Source: Noviherbaspirillum galbum
GTDB lineage: Bacteria; Pseudomonadota; Gammaproteobacteria; Burkholderiales; Burkholderiaceae_D
Reading direction: 5' to 3'
DNA: 64,000 bases
Assembly: GCF_010974945.1 (NCBI RefSeq)
Contig: NZ_JAAIVB010000085.1
Span: 217,913 to 281,912, forward strand
Positions 26,846 through 34,049 of the stretch are shown piece by piece. Within the stretch, counting starts at the first letter, position 1; every line of letters starts with the position of its first letter. The translations under genes were made by a program, and so were the position numbers. The notes below the pieces were generated by a model. That model worked only from the letters and a program-made list of their open reading frames with translations, was not told where the DNA came from and did not search any database.

Positions 26846-27329
26846 TCTCCTTGGAATCGATAGCTCAGACCGGGTGTTCCATCAGGAACAGCACAGTTCG
26901 TGACAATGTAGCTTTCCATGCCGACATTGCCTTTGTGATGGATCGCATTCCCTTAGGCGGCTCATTGACACGGGTCTTGGATTTTTCAAGCTATATACCG
27001 ATCCGTCGTTCCTCCATGCAACGGCTAAAGCGTCTGATACGTCTTGCAAATCCAGTGCCCGCCCAAAGTCCCGACATCGGCTGCAGGCAACGATTACCCA
27101 CCGGAAATCAAGTGGAGTCAACAAGTCCGGATTCGTGGTGCGAGCGCAGCTGACGACCCGGCAGCATTCACATGCGGTCAAGGTAGTCGAAAGACATGCG
27201 TGGATAACGCAGCCGCTGCCGGCCGGTTCAACAGATGAAATTCCCATCTGGGCGGGAATGCCGGCAGGCAGGTGCGGACAATGGTGGGCGCGTCTTGGGT
27301 TGTCGAATTCGTCGCAGCATCGCGTCCAA
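26846..27329. other. intergenic stretch without a convincing gene
   Basis: The 484-bp gap lies between the lipoprotein start and the cupredoxin stop. TTGACA at 26965-26970 could be a -35 element. A short hairpin CAGATG / CATCTG near 27231 may end the cupredoxin operon. A 121-codon minus-strand frame here is Cys-rich, lacks a ribosome site and looks spurious. Confidence 0.4.
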
Positions 27330-27707
27330 TCAGGCCGCCACGATCAACTTGCCATTCATCTCTTCATGCCCGCTGCCGCAGAAGTTGTCGCACAAGAAAT
27401 CATAGGTGCCGGCCTTCTCAAACATCAGCGGTATCCTGGTAATCCGGCCTGGCGCCAGGTCAATGCGCATCTTCAGATCGGGGATATTGAAGCCATGCAT
27501 GAAGTCGACAGCCATGACTTCCAGGACCACCGATTCACCCTTGCGCAGATGAATTGGATTGGGAGAGAACTGGAATTTTCTGGCGGTGACCTGAATGATG
27601 CGCGGATTGCTGGACGGCGCATCCTGCGCAACGCTCAGCCGGCCGAGCAGCGATTGCCCGGCGCCTGCAAGCGCGGCGACGCATAGATAACGTCTGGAGC
27701 GGTTCAT
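27330..27707 (-). CDS. exported CuA-type cupredoxin
   Basis: 125 aa with a Tat-like/Sec signal (MNRSRRYLCVAALAGAGQ). A single cupredoxin domain, with a complete CuA ligand set as in cytochrome oxidase subunit II: His71 in VDFMHGFNI, then Cys106, Cys110, His114 and Met117 in CDNFCGSGHEEM. It is a free-standing electron carrier, since the oxidase membrane hairpin is absent. One base separates it from the phosphoesterase stop, and the operon begins with a cytochrome c, so electron exchange with that cytochrome is likely. Confidence 0.85.
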   Translation of the reverse strand: MNRSRRYLCVAALAGAGQSLLGRLSVAQDAPSSNPRIIQVTARKFQFSPNPIHLRKGESVVLEVMAVDFMHGFNIPDLKMRIDLAPGRITRIPLMFEKAGTYDFLCDNFCGSGHEEMNGKLIVAA

Positions 27708-27708
27708 G

Positions 27709-28608
27709 TCACACCTTCACGACAGGGAACTCGGCAATTTCGTATGCCGCGGATATGGGTTTCGCCTCCACTTCGCGAAAGCCAAGACCCTTGAATGGCT
27801 TGGTGGCATCCCATGCAAGAGGCGTGCGCTTGTCCTGCGATCCTGGCGAAGGTAGCGGAAATACGAGCGACTTCGCGGCATGATGTGCGATATGGCCGGT
27901 CATCCGATGATGTTCCTGATGAATGTGCCCATAGAACACCGTCACGTTCGCGAAAGGCATCAGCAGTTCGACGGCCTTGTCGCCGTCGCGCGTGGCCCAG
28001 TCCCACTTCGGCACGAGATCGAATAGCGGCCTGTGCGTGAAGACCACGATCGGCGCCTGCCTGTCGCGAGACGAAAGGTCCTGGCGCAGCCAATCAAGCT
28101 GGCTATCGCCGATCCTTGCCCCAGGGTCGGAGACATTGTCGAGCACGATGAAATGCACTCCCTTGTGATCGAATGTGTAATGGGTCGGTCCGAAGAATTC
28201 TTTGAATGCGGCACCGAAGTCAAGCGATGCATCGTGCTCTCCCGGCATGAAGTGCATCGTCCTGATGTTCAGCTTGCTGACAATGTCTTTGAATTCCGCC
28301 AGGCGCCGGCGTCGCTCTTTTGGGTCGTCCGTCGTATGCGTTAGGTCGCCGGTGAATACGACGAAGTCGGGTGGCGTCGACAGCATGTTTACCGCTTCAA
28401 CCGCCATGGGCAGCGTATGCGCGGCTTCTGGATTTGCGTCCCCGGCGTATCCCCAATGGCTGTCGGACAGTTGAACGAAATAAAAGTCGTCCTCGCCTGT
28501 CATGGGCGTGCCGGGTACGCCTGCCAGGCTTGGCCGATAGAAGGCGCTTAGGAAAGCTGCGCCGCCGCCGACGGCGGCCAGCCTTAGGAATTCCCTGCGA
28601 TCGATCAT
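27709..28608 (-). CDS. Tat-exported calcineurin-like metallophosphoesterase
   Basis: 299 aa. ATG 28608 has AAGGAG at better spacing than the adjacent ATG 28611. The N-terminus MIDRREFLRLAAVGGGAAFL is a classic twin-arginine signal. Metal ligands are easy to follow: QLSDSHWGY (DxH), FTGDLTHTTDD (GD), MPGEHDASLD (Glu in place of the usual Asn of GNHD), VVFTHRPLF and VFYGHIHQEHH (GHxH). Folding in the cytoplasm with bound metal before export explains the Tat signal. Substrate unknown; neighbours are redox proteins. Confidence 0.88.
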   Translation of the reverse strand: MIDRREFLRLAAVGGGAAFLSAFYRPSLAGVPGTPMTGEDDFYFVQLSDSHWGYAGDANPEAAHTLPMAVEAVNMLSTPPDFVVFTGDLTHTTDDPKERRRRLAEFKDIVSKLNIRTMHFMPGEHDASLDFGAAFKEFFGPTHYTFDHKGVHFIVLDNVSDPGARIGDSQLDWLRQDLSSRDRQAPIVVFTHRPLFDLVPKWDWATRDGDKAVELLMPFANVTVFYGHIHQEHHRMTGHIAHHAAKSLVFPLPSPGSQDKRTPLAWDATKPFKGLGFREVEAKPISAAYEIAEFPVVKV

Positions 28609-28628
28609 CATGTTCTCCTTCAATGGAA

Positions 28629-28997
28629 TCAAGGTTGCCGCGTGAATTCGCGCAAATAGATAATGAGGTCGGCACGATCCGCAGCCGATGGCACCTGGAT
28701 GCCCATCTTTTGTCCGGGAACCAGCTTTTCCGGATCGCTCAGCCATCGGTCGAGCGTCGCGGCCGTCCAGATGATTGAGGATGACTTCAGCGCGGGAGAG
28801 TAGTCATAATCCGGCGCACTTCCTGCCTTGCGTCCGAACACGCCTTTGTGGGCTGGGCCAACGCCGTTGTAGTCGATGGAATGGCATCCCGCGCACAAGC
28901 TTTGATATAACGCCTGACCACGCAGCGCGTTTCCATTGGCATGAGCCAGGCTTGTACAGACGGCCAGCGTCATTCCAATACATATCCAGGTTTTCAT
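28629..28997 (-). CDS. class I c-type cytochrome, periplasmic
   Basis: 122 aa from ATG 28997, with AAGGAAGGG just upstream. Signal peptide MKTWICIGMTLAVCTSLAHA. One heme site, CAGCH in LYQSLCAGCHSIDYNGVGPA, and the axial Met in LVPGQKMGIQV, as in mitochondrial-type cytochromes c. First gene of the operon cytochrome-phosphoesterase-cupredoxin, divergent from the sigma factor gene. Confidence 0.9.
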   Translation of the reverse strand: MKTWICIGMTLAVCTSLAHANGNALRGQALYQSLCAGCHSIDYNGVGPAHKGVFGRKAGSAPDYDYSPALKSSSIIWTAATLDRWLSDPEKLVPGQKMGIQVPSAADRADLIIYLREFTRQP

Positions 28998-29056
28998 TGC
29001 CCTTCCTTTCGTCGTGTACCATGCCCCCATGCTGTAAAACCCGGAAGCGCCCGTCG

Positions 29057-29093
29057 TTATTCCCATCGACGCGCAAAATATTTCGGGAATAAA
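29057..29093. promoter_or_regulatory. divergent ECF-type -35 boxes
   Basis: GGGAATAA occurs on the plus strand at 29085-29092, facing the sigma gene, and on the minus strand at 29064-29057, facing the cytochrome operon. They form an 8-bp perfect inverted repeat with a 20-bp spacer. A G/A-rich -35 with AA is typical of ECF promoters. Confidence 0.55.
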
Positions 29094-29139
29094 GTCGCTG
29101 CAAGACGAGTCCTGCACCCTGACATGGGGAAAAAACCGG

Positions 29140-29700
29140 ATGAGCCAGCGTTTCGAGAATGACGACAAGACCAGGGAATTCGAGGCGATCGTGCTGCCTC
29201 ATCTGGATGCCGCCTACAACCTGGCGCGCTGGTTGACGCGCAACGACCACGACGCCGAGGACCTGGTGCAGGCGGCATTTGTCCGCGCTTTCCGCTTTTT
29301 CGATGGCTTTCGCGGCGGCGATGCGCGTCTCTGGCTGCTCACGATCGTCCGGCACACGTATTTCACGTCACTGCGCGACGATCGTCACGAGCAAGACAAC
29401 ATTGCATTCGACGAAGAACTGCATCATGCCGCCTGCGAATCCGACACCCTGGGCACGCAGGGTGTCGAGCTTCCGGAAAGCGCCATGCTCCGCAGCGATA
29501 CACGTCATGCGGTCAATCGCGCGCTGGACCGGTTGCCGGGCACCTTCCGCGAGGTTGTCGTGCTCAAGGAGATGGACGATTTGTCCTATAAGGAAATCGC
29601 GGAAGTGACCGGTATTCCGATTGGTACGGTCATGTCGCGACTCGCGCGTGCCCGAAAACTGCTCGTCGCATACCTGAAACAGTACGCGTCCGGAGGATGA
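29140..29700 (+). CDS. ECF-type RNA polymerase sigma factor
   Basis: 186 aa. Region 2 is YNLARWLTRNDHDAEDLVQA followed by AFVRAFRFFDGFRGGDARLW; region 4 is LPGTFREVVVLKEMDDLSYK and EIAEVTGIPIGTVMSRLARA. No extra domains. It is followed after one base by its anti-sigma gene, whose ribosome site GGAGGA lies inside the sigma coding end. The divergent -35 boxes suggest it drives itself and the cytochrome/phosphoesterase/cupredoxin operon. Confidence 0.92.
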   Translation: MSQRFENDDKTREFEAIVLPHLDAAYNLARWLTRNDHDAEDLVQAAFVRAFRFFDGFRGGDARLWLLTIVRHTYFTSLRDDRHEQDNIAFDEELHHAACESDTLGTQGVELPESAMLRSDTRHAVNRALDRLPGTFREVVVLKEMDDLSYKEIAEVTGIPIGTVMSRLARARKLLVAYLKQYASGG

Positions 29701-29701
29701 G

Positions 29702-30490
29702 ATGGATTGCACGGAATATCGTCTGTTGATGACGGCCCGCATCGATAACGAACTCGATGCCGCGACGATGGCGCAATTCGCTGCGCATGTCGCGAACTGC
29801 CCCGAATGCGAGGAGGAGTATGAAGCGCTGTCTGGACTCTCTTCGGACGTCCGAATGCACGGCGAGCGCTACGCCGCGCCGGCCCACTTGAAGCAGCGGA
29901 TCCTCTCGGCGTTGCCGCATCGTCCTCCCGTGTCGCGCGAAGCAGGGAAGTGGCCTTGGGCCTGGATCAATTTCGGTGCCGCGCTGGCGTCAAGCGCCGC
30001 ATTCGTGGTGACGCTCGGCCTATATATGGCGGCGCCTACCTCGACCAATGGGCTGGAAGAAGATGTTGTGTCGAGTCATTATCGCTCGCTACTTGTCGGC
30101 CACTTGACCGACGTCGCATCGTCAGACCAGCACATGGTGAAACCCTGGTTCACGGGCAAGCTGGATTTCTCGCCGCCAGCATACGATTTCGCGGCGCGGG
30201 GTTACACCCTCATCGGCGGGCGGCTTGATTATCTGCATGGACGAACCGTCGCCGCACTGGTGTATCAACATCGCCAACACATCGTGAACCTGTTCGTCTG
30301 GCCGGAACAAGGAAAGGATGGAACGGCGCAGCAATCTGTGTCGAGGCAGGGATTCCAGCTGCTCGCGTGGTCGGATCACGGACTGCGCTATTGGGCAATT
30401 TCGGATGCGGCCCCGCAAGACCTGGCGGAACTGCGGAATCTCCTCGATGCGCAAATACGGGGGGAAACATCATCCGGTTCGCAAAAGTGA
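29702..30490 (+). CDS. membrane anti-sigma factor with zinc-binding ZAS domain
   Basis: 262 aa. The N-terminal anti-sigma domain has the HxxxCxxC zinc motif in AAHVANCPECEEEYEAL. One membrane segment follows (WINFGAALASSAAFVVTLGL, residues about 85-105), then a periplasmic domain of about 150 residues (SSHYRSLLVGHLTDVASSDQ, HMVKPWFTGKLDFSPPAYDF, RLDYLHGRTVAALVYQHRQH). This layout is that of ChrR/RsiW-like sensors of envelope or redox stress. Confidence 0.88.
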   Translation: MDCTEYRLLMTARIDNELDAATMAQFAAHVANCPECEEEYEALSGLSSDVRMHGERYAAPAHLKQRILSALPHRPPVSREAGKWPWAWINFGAALASSAAFVVTLGLYMAAPTSTNGLEEDVVSSHYRSLLVGHLTDVASSDQHMVKPWFTGKLDFSPPAYDFAARGYTLIGGRLDYLHGRTVAALVYQHRQHIVNLFVWPEQGKDGTAQQSVSRQGFQLLAWSDHGLRYWAISDAAPQDLAELRNLLDAQIRGETSSGSQK

Positions 30491-30583
30491 GATCCATCAA
30501 GCGGTCAAGCGTTCGGCGAAAGCGGTACCCCATGCCTCTGCCATCCCGGAATTCCAGAAACGATGAGCGCGATGGCACTGGGC

Positions 30584-31369
30584 TTATTCGACAGGCTTGG
30601 GCGGGACGGATCTGGCAAAGACCGCGGCCGCCTGGACGAATTCGCTGGGCATCATGATGACGGTCATGGTGTTCTGTTCGGCGCCGATTTCAGTCAGCAT
30701 CTGCATGCGGCGCAATTCCAGGGCCTCTGGCGTCTGCGCGATCAGGCGCGCGGCGTCGGTCAGCTTCTTCGCCGCCAGGAATTCCGCATCGGCCTTGATG
30801 AGGCGGGCGGCTTGCTCGCGGGTAGCCTCCGCTTTCTGGGCGATGGCCCGCTGCATGTTTTCTGGAATTTCGACGTTGGCGATTTCCACCTTGCTCACCT
30901 CGACTCCCCAGCGGGGCGCGATCTCTTCGATCTTCTGCGCTATGATGGCGGCAATTTGGCCGCCGCCAGACAAGACCTCATCGAGCTCGTGCAGGCCGAC
31001 CACGCTGCGCATGGTCGTCGCGGCAAGCTGGCGGATGGCGGCTTCGACATTTTCGACGTCGAGAACGGACTTGGCGGGATCGACGATCTGATTCCAGAGC
31101 ACGGCCGTGATCTTGACGGGCACATTGTCCCTGGTGATCGCCTCCTGTTGCGGCAAGGACCATGTCGTCGTGCGGATGTCGACCGGAATCGCGCGCTCGA
31201 TGCCCCATGGAAGCAGAAAATAAAGTCCCGGGCCCCTGACACCTGCGAAGCGTCCAAAGCGCAGGACTACGGCTCTCTTGTACTGATCCGCGACCCGAAT
31301 TGTGGTCAGCAGGAAGGAAACGATCAACCCAAGGGCAATCAGGGAAAAAATGGAGAGGGAAGGCATCAT
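30584..31369 (-). CDS. slipin / stomatin-like SPFH (band 7) protein
   Basis: 261 aa with one N-terminal membrane anchor (IFSLIALGLIVSFLLTTI) and an SPFH domain: YKRAVVLRFGRFAGVRGPGL, VDIRTTTWSLPQQEAITRDN, RWGVEVSKVEIANVEIPENM, then a coiled-coil stretch KAEATREQAARLIKADAEFL. SPFH proteins form large membrane assemblies. The usual NfeD partner is not next to it. Convergent with the anti-sigma gene. Confidence 0.88.
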   Translation of the reverse strand: MMPSLSIFSLIALGLIVSFLLTTIRVADQYKRAVVLRFGRFAGVRGPGLYFLLPWGIERAIPVDIRTTTWSLPQQEAITRDNVPVKITAVLWNQIVDPAKSVLDVENVEAAIRQLAATTMRSVVGLHELDEVLSGGGQIAAIIAQKIEEIAPRWGVEVSKVEIANVEIPENMQRAIAQKAEATREQAARLIKADAEFLAAKKLTDAARLIAQTPEALELRRMQMLTEIGAEQNTMTVIMMPSEFVQAAAVFARSVPPKPVE

Positions 31370-31549
31370 GTCGGGATCAGGGATCGGTAGTGGGCCCTCT
31401 TGAAAGCATAATTCAATTTCTCCAACTTAAAACCTTTATCATCGACAAAACCACGCGATCGCCAATTCAATATTCCATCGGCAATCATCGATTGCTTGGC
31501 AGATCCGTTTTGTCACATTTCACTTAGAACGAGATTTCAAGAAAAAATA

Positions 31550-31625
31550 GAGCGCACCAGTTCATCGAATTGCGGCGCCCTACGCAATCGCGCGAAAAAT
31601 CCCGCAATGACGAGCTGGTGCGCTC
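31550..31625. repeat. long imperfect hairpin (inverted repeat)
   Basis: The left arm GAGCGCACCAGTTCATC and right arm (reverse complement) GAGCGCACCAGCTCGTC match at 15 of 17 positions. Pairing then continues through ATTGCGG after a 2-nt bulge, with a 26-nt loop. It occupies the 409-bp gap upstream of the slipin gene; no gene is seen in the rest of 31370-31778. It could be a small RNA, a REP-like element or a MITE remnant. Confidence 0.65.
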
Positions 31626-31778
31626 ATGCAGGCGGCAAGGTCAAGCCTGCTGTATGTGAACGCTCCCACAGAAGAACATCCCGGTAGTCAGCGCGATGCG
31701 CAAGCCGTCACGCCAAACCCGCGTTTCGGATCACTCCCTACCCGCGTTTCTTGGTTTAAACACATAGGCGAGGAAAGA

Positions 31779-31997
31779 TCAATGTATCTTGATTGCCGGC
31801 GGATTTGTCTCCAGGTCATTCAAGGCGGTTTGAAGCCAGGCGCGCACAAATTCGTCTCCTTCGATATCGCGCATCAGGTTGTAATTGGTCATCATTAACA
31901 CGTTCAGCGCGTCTGCCATTGCTGAAGAATCGGGCATCTTCAGCATCAGGTTGCTGACAGCTTTTACCGCCTCTAATGCAATTTTGTCTTGAGCCAT
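31779..31997 (-). CDS. small helical protein of unknown function
   Basis: 72 aa, start supported by AGGAG eight bases before ATG 31997. The sequence MAQDKIALEAVKAVSNLMLK and then ADALNVLMMTNYNLMRDIEG is Met- and Leu-rich and wholly helical by eye, without signal or membrane segment. It ends in NPPAIKIH. No recognised domain. Stand-alone gene. Confidence 0.6.
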   Translation of the reverse strand: MAQDKIALEAVKAVSNLMLKMPDSSAMADALNVLMMTNYNLMRDIEGDEFVRAWLQTALNDLETNPPAIKIH

Positions 31998-32379
31998 CTA
32001 TGCATCTCCTGTCGTTGATCGTGGCCGGGGTAGAGAAGCCATGCGGCCAAACAGATTGTTTCTCGCTTAAATAGACTGTATGTTCAACAGCGCTAAGAGC
32101 AGCGATTCCGAACTCAAGCAAACCTCATGCCCGTCATGGAAAGAGACGCCAGATTCATCATTAACAAGTGCCCAATATTTTGTTCATGATTATTGGGGCG
32201 CGTCCAGGGCAACGGGGATTGCGGCGCTTTTCTGCGCCAATATGTTCACGAAACATTTTCACGACCATCGCGCCTAGTGACGTTAAGTGGAAAATTCTTA
32301 CAACATGGCGCTTGGCAAATATTTTTCGACTTGCCGGCTGTGAAAAGAAGAGCCAAGGTGTTGCTTATTATTGTGCTTT
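31998..32379. other. AT-richer intergenic stretch
   Basis: Between the small helical protein and the phnW remnant I see no gene, RNA or clear repeat. Base composition is lower in GC than both sides. Confidence 0.3.
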
Positions 32380-32844
32380 TCAGTCGGTGACCGGAGCCGC
32401 AGCTGACTCATGCTTGAGGATACCCATGTCGTTGAGGGCATCGCGCATGGCATTGACCGCCTGCCGCATCTCCGCCTCGCCGATAGCGCCGATGCAGCCC
32501 ACCCGGAACGTCTCGGCCTGCGTCAGCTTGCCCGGATACAAGATGAACTCCTTCTCCCGCACTCGCCGGTAAAACTCCTGGAAGTTGTACTGCCGGCTCG
32601 CCGGCGCAAGCAGCGTCACGCTGATCGGCGCCTGGATCGCCTGGTCCAGGAACGGCTCCAGCCCCAGTTCCACCATTCCCGCCATCAGCGTGTCGTAGTT
32701 GTGCCGGTAGCGCGCCAGCTGCCCGCCCCCGGCTTCGAACTGCAGCAGCGCCTCGTGGAATGCCATCACGATGTGCGTGGCTGGCGTGAAGCGCCATTGC
32801 GTGGTCTTCTCCATCAGCCTATTGAGGCTGGACTGAACTTGCAT
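32380..32844 (-). pseudogene. phnW: 2-aminoethylphosphonate-pyruvate transaminase, C-terminal fragment
   Basis: About 150 codons match the C-terminal half of PhnW: EKTTQWRFTPATHIVMAFHE, QAPISVTLLAPASRQYNFQE, then KEFILYPGKLTQAETFRVGC and IGAIGEAEMRQAVNAMRDAL. The enzyme is normally about 370 residues, so the PLP-lysine and N-terminal half are missing. The ATG at 32844 abuts the stop of the DUF4148 gene and is fortuitous. The break falls exactly where that gene's end was joined, a deletion remnant. Confidence 0.75.
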
Positions 32845-33144
32845 TCAAGCGCCATACATGAAGACGTTACTCTCATTCTGGCGTGCCGCCTTTTGAGGGA
32901 CGTGCGGCGCTTCCTTCGACGTTCGATTTCCGGCTTTCGCGGACATGGCAGGATAATTGTAGTCAGCGCCCCGGACGAGCGTGCCTTCCCGGTAGGCGCT
33001 TTCCAGCTCCGATCGGACTTCCGTGCGTGTTTTGCTCGAATCGAGGCTTGGCTCGCTCCACGGATAATTGGTATTGGTCCCGGCGATGGCGGAAGAGGAC
33101 AGTGCGGCGACAGCGGCGGCAAAAAGGATTCGGGATGTTTTCAT
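32845..33144 (-). CDS. DUF4148 family exported protein
   Basis: 99 aa from ATG 33144. Signal peptide MKTSRILFAAAVAALSSSAI, cleavage near AIA-GT. The DUF4148 region is TRTEVRSELESAYREGTLVR followed by GADYNYPAM. These small periplasmic proteins are abundant in Burkholderiales; function unknown. The gene may have been joined to the phnW remnant by a deletion, so its last residues could be altered. Confidence 0.78.
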   Translation of the reverse strand: MKTSRILFAAAVAALSSSAIAGTNTNYPWSEPSLDSSKTRTEVRSELESAYREGTLVRGADYNYPAMSAKAGNRTSKEAPHVPQKAARQNESNVFMYGA

Positions 33145-33445
33145 GACAGGCTCCATTGGTCGTTGCGAGGGCTGTGCTGTGCGCCGCAAGGGGCGCACGA
33201 CAGTCATGCCCCATGGTGCGGAAGAGCACCTGGAACCTATCCCTGCGAGGGGAGGCTCTTGAATGGGGTCACAATGGATATACGGAAGAACAGCCGATTC
33301 GGATGTGGCATTCGTATTTTTACTTCGCCAGCATCGTGTATGCGTGTACTGCGTGCCTGAAGGACGCCGCGCCTGCCAGAGAGGCAGTCAGGGAACGACA
33401 AGGTGTTTGGCTTGCCATGCGCGATGAGTGAGTTGGGGACGCGCA

Positions 33446-33653
33446 ATAGAAAACGGCCCGCTATCGAAGCAGGCCGTTGGAATTGTACCTGCCGCACGTG
33501 GCCAGCACTCCAGGGACCAGTGGTCCAAGGGAGTCGGACCTGGCTTGGCTTCGGGTTCATCGCAAAGCAACGATCGCTCCCACCAAGACGCATGTCCAAC
33601 CAATGCGCGTAGATCGTCCAAAGAATGTTTTGGCATGTAGGAACGCGACAGGT
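33446..33653 (-). ncRNA. candidate structured small RNA, about 205 nt
   Basis: On the minus strand a promoter (TTGACA at 33688-33683, 16-bp spacer, TAGTAT at 33666-33661) is followed by a GC-rich transcript. Its ends pair: ACCTGTCGCG (33653-33644) with TGCGGCAGGT (33496-33487), 10 bp with two G-U. Inside are hairpins CCAAA/TTTGG and GGTCC/GGACC. A terminator hairpin with four T follows at 33478-33446. Length and end-pairing fit a housekeeping RNA such as 6S, but I cannot match the 6S consensus, so the class is open. The remaining parts of 33145-34049 show no gene. Confidence 0.5.
33452..33478 (-). terminator. rho-independent terminator of the small RNA
   Basis: AACGGCC / GGCCGTT stem extended by GCT/AGC, followed on the minus strand by TTTTCTATT. 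Confidence 0.7.
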
Positions 33654-33660
33654 GAGACGC

Positions 33661-33688
33661 ATACTACGCTGTTAAGGGGTATTGTCAA
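33661..33688 (-). promoter_or_regulatory. sigma70-type promoter of the small RNA
   Basis: TTGACA (perfect -35), 16-bp spacer, TAGTAT (4 of 6 to the -10 consensus), reading leftwards. Confidence 0.6.
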
Positions 33689-33985
33689 GTCGACGATTTG
33701 TGGTTGCCGTCCATCCATTTTTCCTCGCACTTTTCCATGCATGACGCATCGTGACAGCCGATCTCCGGAATAACAAAATGATTTGCGCTTGGCAATAGGA
33801 TTATTTCCTAGCCCACCACAGTAATCTACAGGCTGATTATTGAACAAGCATTCTCCAGAATGGCTCTTGGTCCCGCTTACCCGGAAGGCCTAGAACAACA
33901 CGATCGGATCGGGTCAGGGGAGCCGCGCAAGCGCAGGTGGTCCTCGTCGAGATCGACAAGCTGAAGTCAGGCTTGAAATGGGGAT

Positions 33986-34003
33986 CGGCCGGCACGCCGG
34001 CCG
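33986..34003. repeat. short perfect hairpin
   Basis: CGGCCGGC-AC-GCCGGCCG, 46 bp before the chemoreceptor start. It may be a terminator for something upstream or a leader structure. Confidence 0.4.
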
Positions 34004-34049
34004 CCTGAACCGCACGACGTGATTCAAGAAAAGAAGACGTGGAGAGTAG

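Noticed and set aside
26882..27247. 121-codon minus-strand frame
   Set aside because: No ribosome site, ten cysteines in an implausible pattern, no recognisable fold.
31550..31625. Integron attC site
   Set aside because: The long hairpin with a bulge recalls attC, but no RYYYAAC / GTTRRRY boxes and no integron integrase are present.
31550..31625. NtrC binding site
   Set aside because: The GCACCA / TGGTGC halves are about 55 bp apart instead of adjacent, and no sigma54 promoter is seen.
33388..33636. 82-codon minus-strand frame
   Set aside because: A terminator hairpin lies inside it, and promoter, stem and terminator favour a non-coding RNA.
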